DNA of 64,000 nucleotides from NCBI GenBank assembly GCA_034359265.1, contig CP136896.1, positions 13,795,501 to 13,859,500 on the forward strand, read 5' to 3'. Position 1 is the stretch's first letter, and each line of letters starts with the position of its first letter. The notes beneath the pieces are model-generated. The model was not told the origin of the DNA, ran no database searches, and saw only the letters and a list, made by a program, of their open reading frames with translations. This document shows, piece by piece, positions 35,946-47,079 of this stretch. Position numbers and translations under genes: made by a program. The stretch comes from Canna indica (Eukaryota > Streptophyta > Magnoliopsida > Zingiberales > Cannaceae).

Positions 35946-37386
35946 TGTTGTAGGAAATCTGATACTAGAAGGAGGGGTTAAATAGTGTATGTCCCCTTTT
36001 ATATTTACTCCAAATTTCTTTTTACTCAATTTAACTTTAATCAAGTGCAAATGTATCTTAACAATAGATGTGATCAAATATCAAGAACAATAATGAGCAA
36101 ATATCGAAAGCAATGCAGACAAGATAAATTATAGTGGTTCGGCCAACTGCCTACTCCACTACCTTGGCTCCTCACAAAGGATTTCTAACCACTACTTTAT
36201 AGAGTTTGTGTTTCCCTTTGAATATAATGAGGACACTCTTCTCACCACTCTGAGAACCCCTCAAACCTATTCACCTAGGCAAAACATAATTCTACAAAGT
36301 TTCCCCTAAGTGTTTCCCTAGCACACCTAGCAGCTATTACAGATGGAAAACCAATTTGAAATAAAACTTCAAATACAATGTAAAAGAGCTCAAGAATAGA
36401 AAGAAAAACCAAAGCTCTTTTCCCAAGCCTTCACGCCTTCAACTCGCCAGAGAATGCACTGGAGTTGCAGCAGAGTTGAAGAAACAGGCGCTTGAAGAAG
36501 AATTTGATCAAAAATTAGGGCGCAGCAGATCAATCGCTTTGAAGGCTTTTAATCACTTCTTGAATGCTCAATAATTTCACTAAGAAAAACTTTTAAGAAG
36601 GTGGGTGAGGGGTATTTATAACCCCTCAGCTGAATAGCGACTCAACGGGTAGAAAAATAGTCATTACAGCCGTTCGGTCGATCGTCGATCGATCGACCGA
36701 TCGATCGCTACCCTTTTGTGGGTTTTTAGCACTGTTTGGTCGATCGATAGGTCGACCGAAGGAGTCGTAATTTCATCCATCCTGAATCCGATCGATCGTC
36801 TGGTCGATCGATGCAGTGAAGCCGGGGTCGCGGCTTTGTGATTTTTGATCCGGTCGACCGATGACCCTTCTGCCAAATTTTGGCTTCAATCGGTCGACCG
36901 ATGCAGCCTTCTGCATTTTCTTCACCAACTTTGGTCGATCGACAGGTCGACCGAATGTCTACTATCATTTTTTGCAACATTCGGTCGACCGACCGATCGA
37001 CCGAATTGGCTGCTACCAAAGATCTGCCTTGTTCGATCGACCGATCATTCGATCGAACTCAGGCTGAGGCTGATTTTTACATTGAATTTGTTACATGCCT
37101 TTTTAGGGTTTAGTTACCAAGTTTCAACTTGGATAACTTTACAATTTGGCTTGGAATAAAATCATCCTAGGGGTATATTACATGATTTCTACTTAATTTA
37201 TACTCGAGCCTTTCTTTGACGTTATTTTCTATCGTTTCTTGACGATCTTTCCTTTCGTTTCTCTGAATGAAGTTAGCTTGCTTATCATAACCTCAACCTG
37301 AACTCCAAACTTCACACATAGATTAAATACATGTTTGTTATCATCAAAATGAAGATGGAAGCTTAAGAGAGACCCTTAAGCCAACA
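35946..37386 (-). repeat. 5' LTR of Sirevirus A
   Basis: 1441 bp. The GGTCGACC-type cluster is at 36670-37060 and the TATA-like box at 36613-36620 (minus-strand TATAAATA). The primer-binding site abuts it on the left (35931-35945). Confidence 0.92.
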
Positions 37387-37391
37387 ACGAG

Positions 37392-39245
37392 TTGATGATG
37401 CTTATTCTGGTTGGCCCAGTCCAGCTACCGCACATCAATGTGTATCAATATTGCTCCCGCTACCTATTGAAGCTATCGATCTATTTTTGAATAATGTCGA
37501 CCTTTGCATCAGGATATGGACCTGAAATATCGTAAGGAGTTAGGGGAGGAGGGGGTCAATATGTGGGCCGACCTTTTGGATTGACGGTACTATAGTATGG
37601 ATTGTTGTATGCATTAGGTGGAATCTGATTGAAGTGAAACCATTTGAAGATTTGTCTCATCAACTCCCACTTCTTATTCTTGTTCCAAGTAGTTGCTTCG
37701 ATGCTTGAGATGAAAGAGCCCTGGGATCAAGGTCAGATATATCAATTGAAGACCTCCTACTGCTTGATTCGAGGGAAGAGAAGAAGCCTTGAATGTCTCT
37801 TATCCAACTATGAGTTTGAGTTGCCATCATTCTAGAACTTCAGCCAAAATGAGCACCAGGGGAAATTGAACTGCTCGAGTTCATTGCTGGTGTAGCCGAG
37901 GATCTGAAGATGAGCCGACATTGTTGGTGCTGGTGCTGCCGCTACCGCTATCGTTGCCATACTCATAGATATGATCTCGGATAATGCCGACGATCTCACT
38001 CAAATGCCGCTTGCTCAAAAGAAGCACAGATGTCATCTTCAAGCTCTGGATCCTCAATATCATTCCTACTACCCTACAATTGGTTGTAGTTCACATCTTT
38101 AGTAGTTCTTCGTTTGAACTCTGGTAATTGTTTAGCATCTCGACTCTTTTATCAATACTTGGGCCAACCTTTTGGATTGTTGATACCATAGTATGGATTG
38201 TTGGCTGCAATATGTGGAATTTGACTGAATTGAAACCATTCGAAGATTTTTCTCATCAACTCCCACTTCTTATTCTTGTCCCAAGTAGTTGCTTCGATGC
38301 TTGAGATGGAAGAGCCCTGGGATCAAGGTCAGATACATAAATTGAAGACCTCCTATCCCTTGATTCAAGGGAAGAGAAGAAGCCTTGAATGTTTCCGGTC
38401 CGACTGTGAGTTTGAGATGCCATCATTCTAGAACTTCGGCCAAAACGAGAACCGAGGGAAATAAAACTGCTACATTTCTTTACTGGAGTAGGAAGATATG
38501 AAGATGAGCTAACACTGTTGGTGCTAGTGCTGTGGCTACCACTGCCGTTGCCATACTAAAAAATAAGATTATTAATAATGCCGACAATTTCGCTCGAATG
38601 CCGCTTGCTCTAGAGAAGCACAAATGGCATCTTCAAGCCTTGGATCTTCAATATCATCACTACTACCCTAAAATTGGTCGTAGTGCACATCTTCATTAGT
38701 TCTTCGATTGAACTATGGTAATTGTTTAGCATCTTGAGCGCGTTGCTCTTGCTTGTTGTCGAGCAACCCTTTGAAGAGCTTTTTGACTTCTTGCGGTGCT
38801 TTGTAGTATTTGGAAATGTAGGGATATCTTCCAGCCAAATGTTGCTTCAATCAGGTGATCCCTGTACCACGAGCAATATAATCACAATGAATACATTGCT
38901 AATGGTTGCTCTTCCCCAACCAACGATAGTGTTGTCATGCGATATTGCTTTGACCTTAATTAGGCATCATTTCAATAGCGTTTCAGGATGAAAGTGGAGA
39001 AAAAGAGAGAGTTGAGAGGGAACGAGAGAGAATGAGAGAAGTTTGATAAAGGATAGAGTTTAGGATAGTAGATTGAGTGATATCCTAAATTAGCCGTTGA
39101 GGATCGGGAAAAAATCCCAACAGTTGGTACCAAGCTTGTACTACCAGGTACAACCCTGTACCGAGATGTACTGATACCGATTTTTGAAAAAATCGATAAA
39201 TATTGACCTTATCGGGCGGTACAATACGATACTTTAAACCATGAC
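37392..39245 (-). pseudogene. hAT transposase, N-terminal part with internal tandem duplication
   Basis: The 5' part of the hAT gene that ends at 18575. The minus-strand reading next to the Sirevirus border gives YTLMCGSWTGPTRISIINS, the first half of the DUF659 signature (normally C-TLM-DGW-D). Upstream, two tandem copies of about 580 bp (37564-38150 and 38162-38738) each encode the Ser/Gly-rich linker and KWELMRQIFKWFHFN-type block before DUF659. Functional hAT proteins have one. 38740-39000 reads further toward the N-terminus (SNIWLEDIPTFP). The block ends near 39245 (CGTATTGTACCGCCCG on the minus strand), perhaps the transposon end. Multiple stops. Confidence 0.75.
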
Positions 39246-40225
39246 TTAAGCTTACTAGGTGAATTAATTAGCTTAGGCAGACCAATGAAACAAGCAAGCA
39301 CAAAATAAATCCACAATGCTAACACAGATTTTAGAGTGGTTCATCTTCTAACTAAGCCTACATCCACTACCTAGCTCCTTATTTAGGATTTTCATACAAT
39401 TCTAAATGTTTTCCTCCTAAGAGGATACATCAAGGACTTATTCCTCAACCCATGAAGATGCCTCTACCTTTATCCCAAAGAAAACACAAATACAATTTAA
39501 CCTAGATGTGTCCCACACACCATACACCATAGAATATAAGAATCAGAACAAAAGCAAGTAAAAAATGAGAAGTTTGAGCTCTTACTTTTTGCGTCCTAAT
39601 TATTCAAGGCCTCGAAATCATGAATCTTTGAAGCTTGAATGACTTGAAGGCGAAAGAAAACTCAAGTGGTGGGAAAATGGAGTATTATGACTTAAACTCA
39701 AGTAAAATGACTCAATCTCTTATTGATGGACTCTCTAAAGTGTTAGAACCTTTAGGAGCACAAAAACAAGCATATTTTTAAGGTTGGTCAATGGGTAGAA
39801 GGAATGGAACTCAGTCAATGACTGATAAAAGAGTGGTTGTGCGGCTCGTCAGTACGTGGCAGATGGGTCACGATCGACCGACCATCTATTGAAATTTCTA
39901 CCGGTAGTTTTTGGCCAATGGTTGATTTGGGTTGCTTTAGGGCTTGAATTGGATTTGAAATAGGGTGAAACAATTGCATATATCATAAATGAGGCATTGA
40001 TGGAAAGATCAAGAGTATTCATCTTTTGTTGTGAGATCTTTTTTGTCTAAACAATACCTTGAATCCTAGGATTGTTTGTGGAACAATGAGGCCTAGATCT
40101 GTTGGTCTTGGTGAAGAACTTAAAGGGAATAGGATGAAACACTCATACTCAAGGCCTAGATCTGTCGGCTTTATAAAAAAACTCAAAGAAAATTCTAAGA
40201 TTAGGGGAAAATGTAAGAACAATAG
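39246..40225 (-). mobile_element. Diverged Copia/Sirevirus-type LTR fragment
   Basis: Shares the order of motifs seen in the other Sirevirus-type LTRs (AGCACAA, GAGTGGTTC, CCACTACCTAGCTCC, TAGGATTTT) and retains one ACGATCGACCGACC palindrome near 39870. It ends AATAGCTAACA in plus orientation. The terminal block next to the hAT end is missing. No coding domain. Confidence 0.5.
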
Positions 40226-40243
40226 CTAACAATCAATAACAAC

Positions 40244-41590
40244 TTATGGGCCGTGGAGACATGTGACAGTAATGGTAAAGAGTAAAGTAACTCTTAGGGG
40301 AAAATTACCATTTGTCATGAGTGCAACTTCTATGAGCAGGTTGCCCATATCTCCGACATTAAAATGTACCTCGCGTCGTTTGCGATCCGCCTGCATTTTC
40401 ATCCGTTGTTGAGCTTTGAGAAGATTATCTTTTAATTGCCTTAGAACCTCATCACGAGTCGCTAATTCCCGATCGACCAAGGTGTTTCTTGTGGAAGCCT
40501 CTGCGTACCTGATAAGCACTGGCAGCTCCCGACCATAGAGCGCTCGAAATGGAGTCATTCCCGCTGACGATTGGTAAGCAGTGTTTTACCAATACTCCAC
40601 CCACGGTAGAAATTTCTCCCAACTTGTCGGCTTGTCAGCAGCAAAACACCTTAAGTACATTTCCAGCCAGCGATTGAGTGCCTCAGGTTTCCCATCCGTT
40701 TGTGGATGGTAAGCAGAACTAAACTTGAGTTCAGTTCCCTGTAGATGAGCCAGCTCACGCCATACTTTCCCGACAAAGTGGCTACCTCGATCGCTCATAA
40801 TGGACTGAGGAATTCCATGTAACTTGATAACTCCTCGCAGCAAGATGGCCACCACTGCTTCACTTGTGTAGTGCTGAGGTAAGGCCAAAAAGTGGCCATA
40901 CTTCGTAAAACGATCTACTACCACGAGTATGTCAATTTTTTCCATTTGACATGGGCAGGCCAATTATAAAGTCCATTGTGATATCTTCAAAGACTTCTTC
41001 GGGAATTGGAAGAGGTTGTAACAATTCCGCGGGTGGCGATTGCTCGACCTTCATTCGTTGGCAAGTTTGGCAAGTTTCGACAAAAACTTTGATATCCTGC
41101 TGCATTCTCTTCCAATAGAAGTTGGCGTCCATCCTTTCATAGGTTCCGTTAACACCATCATGTCCTCCAATCATAGAATTGTGGTATTCTCTCATGAGTA
41201 AGGAACGTAAGGTTTGATCTTCTGGGATGACAATCCTATTGTTGTATAAAAAGGATCCCATCCCTGACCTTGAGTCTCTGATCTACTATCTTCCCATTTT
41301 CGACTTCCTCTTTTAAGGCAAGCAAACTTGGGTCGTCCTGGTTCTATCGCTTAATTTCATCTAGTATTCCATACACTGGCTTTACTAGTGTCATCAAAGA
41401 TCTCGTCGGTACCCGAGATAGAGCATCTGTAGCGATGTTCTGCTTGCCAGCTCTATATCTGATTTCAAAGTCGTATGCTAGTAACTTAATCATCCACCTG
41501 TGCTACTCAGGTGTTTGAATCATTTGTTTGGTCATCTCTCTAAGCGACTGCTCATCAGTGAGGATGATGAACTTGCGCCCAAGCAAGTAC
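40244..41590 (-). pseudogene. Gypsy RNase H end and integrase
   Basis: Minus strand: the end of RNase H (GRKFIILTDEQSL, 41503-41688), the integrase zinc-binding region (H-x-H-C2 with HNSMIGGHDG and CQTCQRMK, 40932-41261), and the core with VVDRFTKYGHF, SDRGSHF and a NRWLE region in the place of Glu (40586-40963). Then ALYGRELPVLI and the C-terminus (40244-40558). Normal cores have D-D-E, and all three positions appear to be acidic here. Frames change between pieces. The end after GDMGN no longer matches integrase, so the left edge is a truncation. Confidence 0.85.
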
Positions 41591-42864
41591 TGTTGGCCCA
41601 AGGGTTCAATCTTGGCAACACTATTAGTTTTGATGATAACAAACATGGTTCTAATAGTTTCATCAAGGTTTGGTCTCAGATTGGACATACGATACGCATC
41701 CGAAGCTCGTTGGAAAAATCATGAAAAATCAAGAATCGAAGGCTTCGAAGTCGAGCATGCCAAAATTAGTTTAGGACTTAGTTTTTTTTATTGTAAATGC
41801 TCCTAAGCCTTAGTTTGATGTCCTCATTGAATTCATAACCAAAAAATTGAAATCGGAACCCCGAAAACTTAAAAACTAGAAAAATAAAAAAATGGTCTTG
41901 AAAATTTCTAAGTATAGGGGGCTCCTTGGAGGGCTACATAATTTAGATATTTTCTTGACATAAAAAATCTCAATAATTGTTCATTAAGTAAAAATAAATT
42001 AAAGACATATTTTAAAGAAATTTTTGAAAATCGTTAACCTAAAAAAAATAAGGCTTGAAAGGTTAGAAATCTCCAAACTATCCAGAATTTCCAGAATGTC
42101 CCCAGCTAGTTTTTCAAAAAACTACCCAGAATTCCCAGAATGCCTCTAAACGGTTCTTTTCAAATTAGATAAGGTTTGAACGGCTCTTTCTAATACCAAC
42201 TCTATAGATACACCCAAAACTCCCTTCCTAAGGCTCATAACTATTCCATTGAGCTACCAAAATATTTTCTTGAGTCTTAAAGAGTGATTCAAAGTGCAAA
42301 CCTCAACTTCTCATTCTCAAAGTCTTCAAAACTCCATTTCAAGTCTTCAATCTGAATTTCTACATCATCTTGAGGCCTTGGAGTACTAGGAGGCAACTTA
42401 GAGGAGCTTATTTGAGTTTGTTTTAATTTATAGCTCTTTTACTTGTATTTTCTTTCTTATTTGCTTCTCATTTCAAGTTGTTAAGTGTGGTGTAGTGTTA
42501 CACATAGATTTCTTTATTTTTGAGTGTTTTGCTTTGGAATAGTAGTTGAGGCATCCTCTAAGGTTGAGGGACAAGTCCTCTTTGTATTCTTTAGGAAACA
42601 TTCAAATTATAAAGATTTAATGTTAGAAATCCTTGGTGATGAGCCAAGGTAGTGGAGTAGGCGGTGTGACTGAACCACTCTAAATTTTACATGTTAGCAT
42701 TGCTTATCTATTTAATCTTGCTTGGTATTAATCATTACTCATTTATAACTCAAAATAGCAAAAATCCATACTTAGGCCAACTTGAAAAAAAAAATCGGAA
42801 TTAAACTTAGCGTATTTAGGCTACACACTATTCACCCCCCTCTAGTATGGTTATTTGGTTTACA
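41591..42864 (+). repeat. 5' LTR of Sirevirus B
   Basis: 1274 bp, about 40 bases shorter than the 3' LTR because of small deletions near 42210 and 42750. The two LTRs differ at many sites. Confidence 0.95.
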
Positions 42865-42920
42865 TTTGATATCAGAGCTTGGTAGTAGGACTAGATTTCA
42901 CCATCTACCCTACACTTAGA

Positions 42921-44538
42921 ATGACTACTGAAAATACACTAGCTCAAGGGACCTCTACCCATGTACCTCCTTTGTTTGATGGAAATAACTATGCTTATTG
43001 AAAAATTAGAATGAATATTTTTCTTCAATCACAAGGTCTAGAGGTTTGGAGGATGATTCAAAATGATTATAAGCAACCAACTAAGAACATGGATGATTGG
43101 ACCCAAGAGGAAGTTAAATTATTTAATTCAAATGCTAAAGCCATGAATGCATTACATTGTGGATTATCAATTAATGAGTTTAATAGAATTCCTACATGTA
43201 AATCCGCATTTGAAATTTGGCAAGTTCTTGAAACTACTCATGAAGGGACCTCTCAAATAAAGGAGTCAAAAATCAATCTTCTCATGCTTGATTATGAATT
43301 GTTTAAAATGCTATCTCATGAGACTATTGATGAAATATATGCTAGATTCCAAAACATTGCTAATGGCTTATGCAATCTTGGAAGAGATATTAGGGAAGAA
43401 GAAAAGGTGAGAAAGCTACTTCCTTCACTTCCCAAAGCTTGGGAGCTAAAGGTGATAGCTATCATGGAAGCTAAGAATCTTGGTACCATGAAGCTCACCG
43501 AACTCATTGGATCCCTCATGACACATGAGATCCATATAAGGGCACACAAGGAGGAAGATGCCCCCAAAGGCAAGAGTATTGCCTTAAAAGCATCATATAG
43601 GAATAATGACACTTCTTCATCCGAAGAGGAGCTTGATGACTATGAGGAGATGGTCTTGCTTGCAAAATGGTTCATGAGGTTCATAAAGGGTAGCAAAAGG
43701 TACATTTGTTTTAATTGCAACAAACCGGGGCACTTGAGGAAGGATTGCCCACAATTGAAGCTCACCCCCACCTCATCCACAAAGGACAAGCTCAAGAAGA
43801 AGAAGAAGGCATTGATGGCTTCTTGGGATGAAAGTGAATCTTCATCAAGTGAGGTCATCAAGTGAGGAAGACTCCAAGGATGAAAGAGCCAACCTTTGCC
43901 TCATGGCAAATGATGATGAGGTAACATTTACATTTGGTGAATTTACATTTACTCAAGAAGAATTAGAGCATGAGTTTGAACAAATGCATGTTGAGTTTAA
44001 TGTTATTAGAAAGAGGTTTAAAGAACTTAGAAAGGAAAATAAGTCTTTAGAAGCGGAAAATGAGGAACTACTTGTTTCATGCAATGCTTTGAAAAAAGAA
44101 GTAGAAACTCTTAAGGATGAAAAACTCGTTTTAGAAAGGAAAAAAAATGATTTACAAGATTCAAATGATGTGTTAGAAAAGGAAAACAAATTTTTGAGTT
44201 CACAAGTTGAGTACTTGAATGATAGCATGCTCTCATTGAAGGACTTATTTACTTTGAATGAAAAAATGCATGGCTTACAAAATACTAAAAATGATCATGT
44301 ATCACATGCAAGAAATACTAGAAAACCATCACATCCTCATTCCCATACTCATGTTCATATTCATTATTCCACTAAGTTTCATGGTTATTGCTTTTGTTGT
44401 GGAATTTATGGACACATGATTAGAGATTGTGCACTCAAGAGGAACCCTCATGCTAGATCTACTTGGGTTCCTAAAATGACTAACACTCAAGGACCCAAAA
44501 AAAATTGGGTACCTAAGGTTTTTCTTCTCCACTTGTAG
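42921..44538 (+). pseudogene. Sirevirus B gag
   Basis: Same architecture as gag of Sirevirus A. It starts MTTENTLAQGTSTH, and a TGA replaces the Trp codon at NNYAYW (near 42999). The frame reopens from 43011 through the UBN2-like region and the CCHC knuckle CFNCNKPGHLRKDC. A frameshift near 43850-43865 moves it to the 43828-44538 frame with the coiled coil and the second knuckle CFCCGIYGHMIRDC. The frame ends at TTGTAG in a pyrimidine-rich context at 44536-44538, after which protease continues in the same frame. Confidence 0.85.
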
Positions 44539-45226
44539 GTGGAGAGTCATCCTCAAGCACATAGGAGCATATGAGTGTTGGATAGTGGTTGCTCAAAGCA
44601 CATGACTGGAGATATCAAATTATTTGCAATCCTATCAAGCAAAGATGGAGGGTATGTTATTTTTAGAGATAATGCCAAAGGTAAGATCATTGGCATTGGT
44701 GATATATGTATACTTCCATTTCCTTGCATTAAGAATGTCTTACTAGTTGATGACTTGAAACATAACTTGATTAGTATTTCTCAATTATGTGATAATGGAT
44801 ATATGGTGATTTTTGAAGCATCTAAATGTCTTATTAGAAATGCATCATCTAGTGATATAATATTAATTGGAAATAGACATGAGAATGTTTACACTTTGAG
44901 TTGAATGTATTGCCTAATTCTTATGTTAAATGCTTAGTAGTAATGGACAATGATTCTTGGTTATGGCACCGTAGGCTAGGATATGCTAGCATGGGCCTCA
45001 TTCAAGAAATTACCAAGAAAGACCTACTTAAAGGAATCTCTAAAATAAAATTTGAAAAAGACTTTGTAATGCATGTCAACATGGCAAACAAGTCAAACCA
45101 TCTTTTCATAGTGTTAATCAAGTTACTACATCTAGGATTCTTGAACTTGTGCACATGAATCTTTTTAGTCATTGTGATGTTACTAGCTGAGGTGGTAAAC
45201 TATATTGTTATGTTTTGATTGATGAC
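44539..45226 (+). pseudogene. Sirevirus B protease to integrase start
   Basis: LDSGCSKHMTGD protease core near 44578, then LLVDDLKHNLISISQLCDNGYM. A frameshift near 44900 is followed by GAG-pre-integrase (SWLWHRRLGYASM). The zinc-binding part is frame-shifted after 45060. Integrase reads VLIDDYS at the TRIM insertion point and resumes after it at 45842. Confidence 0.82.
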
Positions 45227-45836
45227 TATCAGAGCCAGACCTATTGTTGATTGTGGGTCACCTGCAGAACTTCACGCTCCATATGTGGATTCTGGGCGTG
45301 AGGGGGGTGTGTTAAAGTCCCACATTGCTTGAGGTTGTGGTCTAGATGGCCTTTAAATAGATTGGGCAATCCTCCCCCTTTGAGCTAGCTTTTGGAGTGG
45401 AGTTAGGTCCAAGGCTATTTTCTAATATGGTATCAGAGCCAGACCTATTGTTGATTGTGGGCCACCTGCAGAACTTCACGCTCCAGATGTGGATTCTGGG
45501 CGTGAAGGGTGTGTGTTAAAGTCCCACATTGCTTGAGATTGTGGTCTAGATGGCCTTTAAATAGATTGGGCAATCCTCCCCCTTTGAGCTAGCTTTTGGG
45601 GTGGAGTTAGGTCCAAGGCTATTTTCTATCATGGTATCAGAGCCAGACCAATTGTTGATTGTGGGCCACCTGCAGAACTTCACGCTCCATATGTGGATTC
45701 TGGGCATGAGGGGGGTGTGTTAAAGTCCCACATTGCTTGAGGTTGTGGTTTAGATGGCCTTTAAATAGATTGGGCAATCCTCCCCCTTTGAGCTAGCTTT
45801 TGGGGTGGAGTTAGGTCCAAGTTTGATTTTCTAACA
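45227..45836 (+). mobile_element. TRIM array, three units, left LTR absent
   Basis: Flanked by TSD atgac (45222-45226 and 45837-45841). It consists of three 204 bp units, each an internal region (starting at the primer-binding site TGGTATCAGAGCC) followed by an LTR of about 118 bp (45310-45427, 45514-45631, 45718-45836, starting TGTTAAAGTCCCACATTGC). The first unit begins at TATCAGAGCC inside the primer-binding site, so no LTR precedes it. Same family as 11892-12222. Confidence 0.9.
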
Positions 45837-45841
45837 ATGAC

Positions 45842-46259
45842 TACTCTCGATTTACATGGGTATGATCTTTTTAGCAAAGAAGAATGAAACATTTGATTTC
45901 TTTAAAAAGTTTGCTAAAAGAGTTGTCAATGAAAAAGATATTTCAATTTCAAAAATTAGGAGTGATAATGGCGGTGAATTTAAAAATGAAAAGTTTTCCG
46001 AATTTTGTAAAAATTTTGGGATTGAACATACATTTCCTTCCCCTAGAATCCCTCAACAAAATGAGGTGGTTGAGAGGAAGAATAGGACCTTGCAAGAAAT
46101 GACTAGGACTATGCTTTGTGAAAATAATTTACCTAAGTATTTTTGGGCCGAAGCCATAAATACCTCATGCTATGTTTTAAATCGTGTTTTATTGAGACCT
46201 AAAATAAAGAAATCTCCTTTTGAACTTTGGCATGATAGAATTTCAAGTAAAAACCCTAA
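45842..46259 (+). pseudogene. Sirevirus B integrase core
   Basis: Reads FLAKKNETFDFFKKFAK, IRSDNGGEFKNE (second catalytic Asp), PQQNEVVERKNRTLQEM (Glu region, with QNG changed to QNE) and ALNRVLLRPK-like NRVLLRPKIKKSPFELW. The MITE at 46260 cuts it. The frame continues after 47080. Confidence 0.85.
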
Positions 46260-47076
46260 GGGCCTGTTTGGTTAGCGAAACCAAGTCTGTTTTCAAGGTT
46301 TCAATTTCACTGAAACCAAAACTGCTTACGAAAACGTGTTTGGTTTAGTATTTTCGTGAAACTGAATCGAAACCAGAATGAAAACGAAACCAGTTTTCTT
46401 AATAAAAATGAAAATAATAGAATGTTGTTTTCTGTGATTTCGAGACTGTCGGTTTCGTTATCAAAATGTTGTGACAACTTTGTAATTATAAATATTTTTT
46501 TATAAAATTAATTAATTTAAAAATAAATCAAACTATATCGAATTTTTAAAATTAAAAATAAAAATCATCATTTTTAACTCAAACTTTTATCTTAAATTTA
46601 TAAAATAATTAAACCAATTTATATCTAATTGACTCAAACCCAAATTTTAAATAACTCAATTTTCTTAAAGTTAGTCTATTTATAATTTAATCAAACCTAA
46701 TTTTAGATCATTGGACTTGTTTTTTTTTTGAAATTTTATAATAACTATTAATTAATTTTTATATCTAATTCAACAAAAAAATCTTAAATTACCAATAACT
46801 TAATTAATTAAATCATTTAAATATTTTGTAACCATATTAACAAATATTTAATTTTGTAAACTAACTAAACATTTAATTACTACTAAAAATGTTCAAGGAA
46901 AATTAATATTATTTTTTATAATCAAATAAATATTTACTGATTTCAACTAACTAAAACTGGTGTTGTTTTTATTAACCAAACGCGTTTTCAAAAAACTGAA
47001 AACTAGAAACCAAAACCAAGTTTTCAGTTTCACTGAAACCAAACCAGAAAATAATTTTCGCTAACCAAACAGCACC
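46260..47076. mobile_element. PIF/Harbinger-like MITE
   Basis: 817 bp, TSD taa (46257-46259 and 47077-47079). Terminal repeats GGGCCTGTTTGGTTAGCG on the left and the complement of GGTGCTGTTTGGTTAGCG on the right. Subterminal inverted repeats include TTTCAGTTTCACTGAAACC. AT-rich interior with no protein. Confidence 0.85.
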
Positions 47077-47079
47077 TAA

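Larger units (their letters stand above)
22839..37386 (-). mobile_element. Sirevirus-type Copia element A (split by CACTA)
   Basis: LTRs at 22839-24257 and 35946-37386 (TGTTG...CCAACA in plus orientation), with TSD acgag (22834-22838 and 37387-37391). It is inserted in the hAT DUF659 domain. On the minus strand the order is 5' LTR, primer-binding site (TGGTATTAGAGC, one change from the usual TGGTATCAGAGC), gag, protease, integrase, [CACTA], RT, RNase H, polypurine tract (AAAAAGTGGGAGAT), 3' LTR. The YVDDIIFGATN motif, DSGCSKHMTGD, the long coiled-coil gag and the 1.4 kb LTRs fit the Sirevirus lineage. pol has stops and the LTRs differ at numerous sites, so it is old and defective. Confidence 0.92.

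Noticed and set aside
22839..37386. Endogenous pararetrovirus or retrovirus with env
   Set aside because: After RNase H only short non-coding sequence leads to the purine tract and LTR. No movement protein, coat protein or env-like frame is seen.
39246..40225. 3' LTR of the gypsy element at 40244-58547
   Set aside because: Its motifs match Copia/Sirevirus-type LTRs and not the 297 bp LTR at 58251-58547.
43316..43612. 98-aa minus-strand frame within Sirevirus B gag
   Set aside because: Antisense of gag, no domain.
45227..45836. Satellite or structural RNA repeat
   Set aside because: Each unit contains a primer-binding site and an LTR with TG...CA ends, and the copy at 11892-12222 is a normal TRIM.
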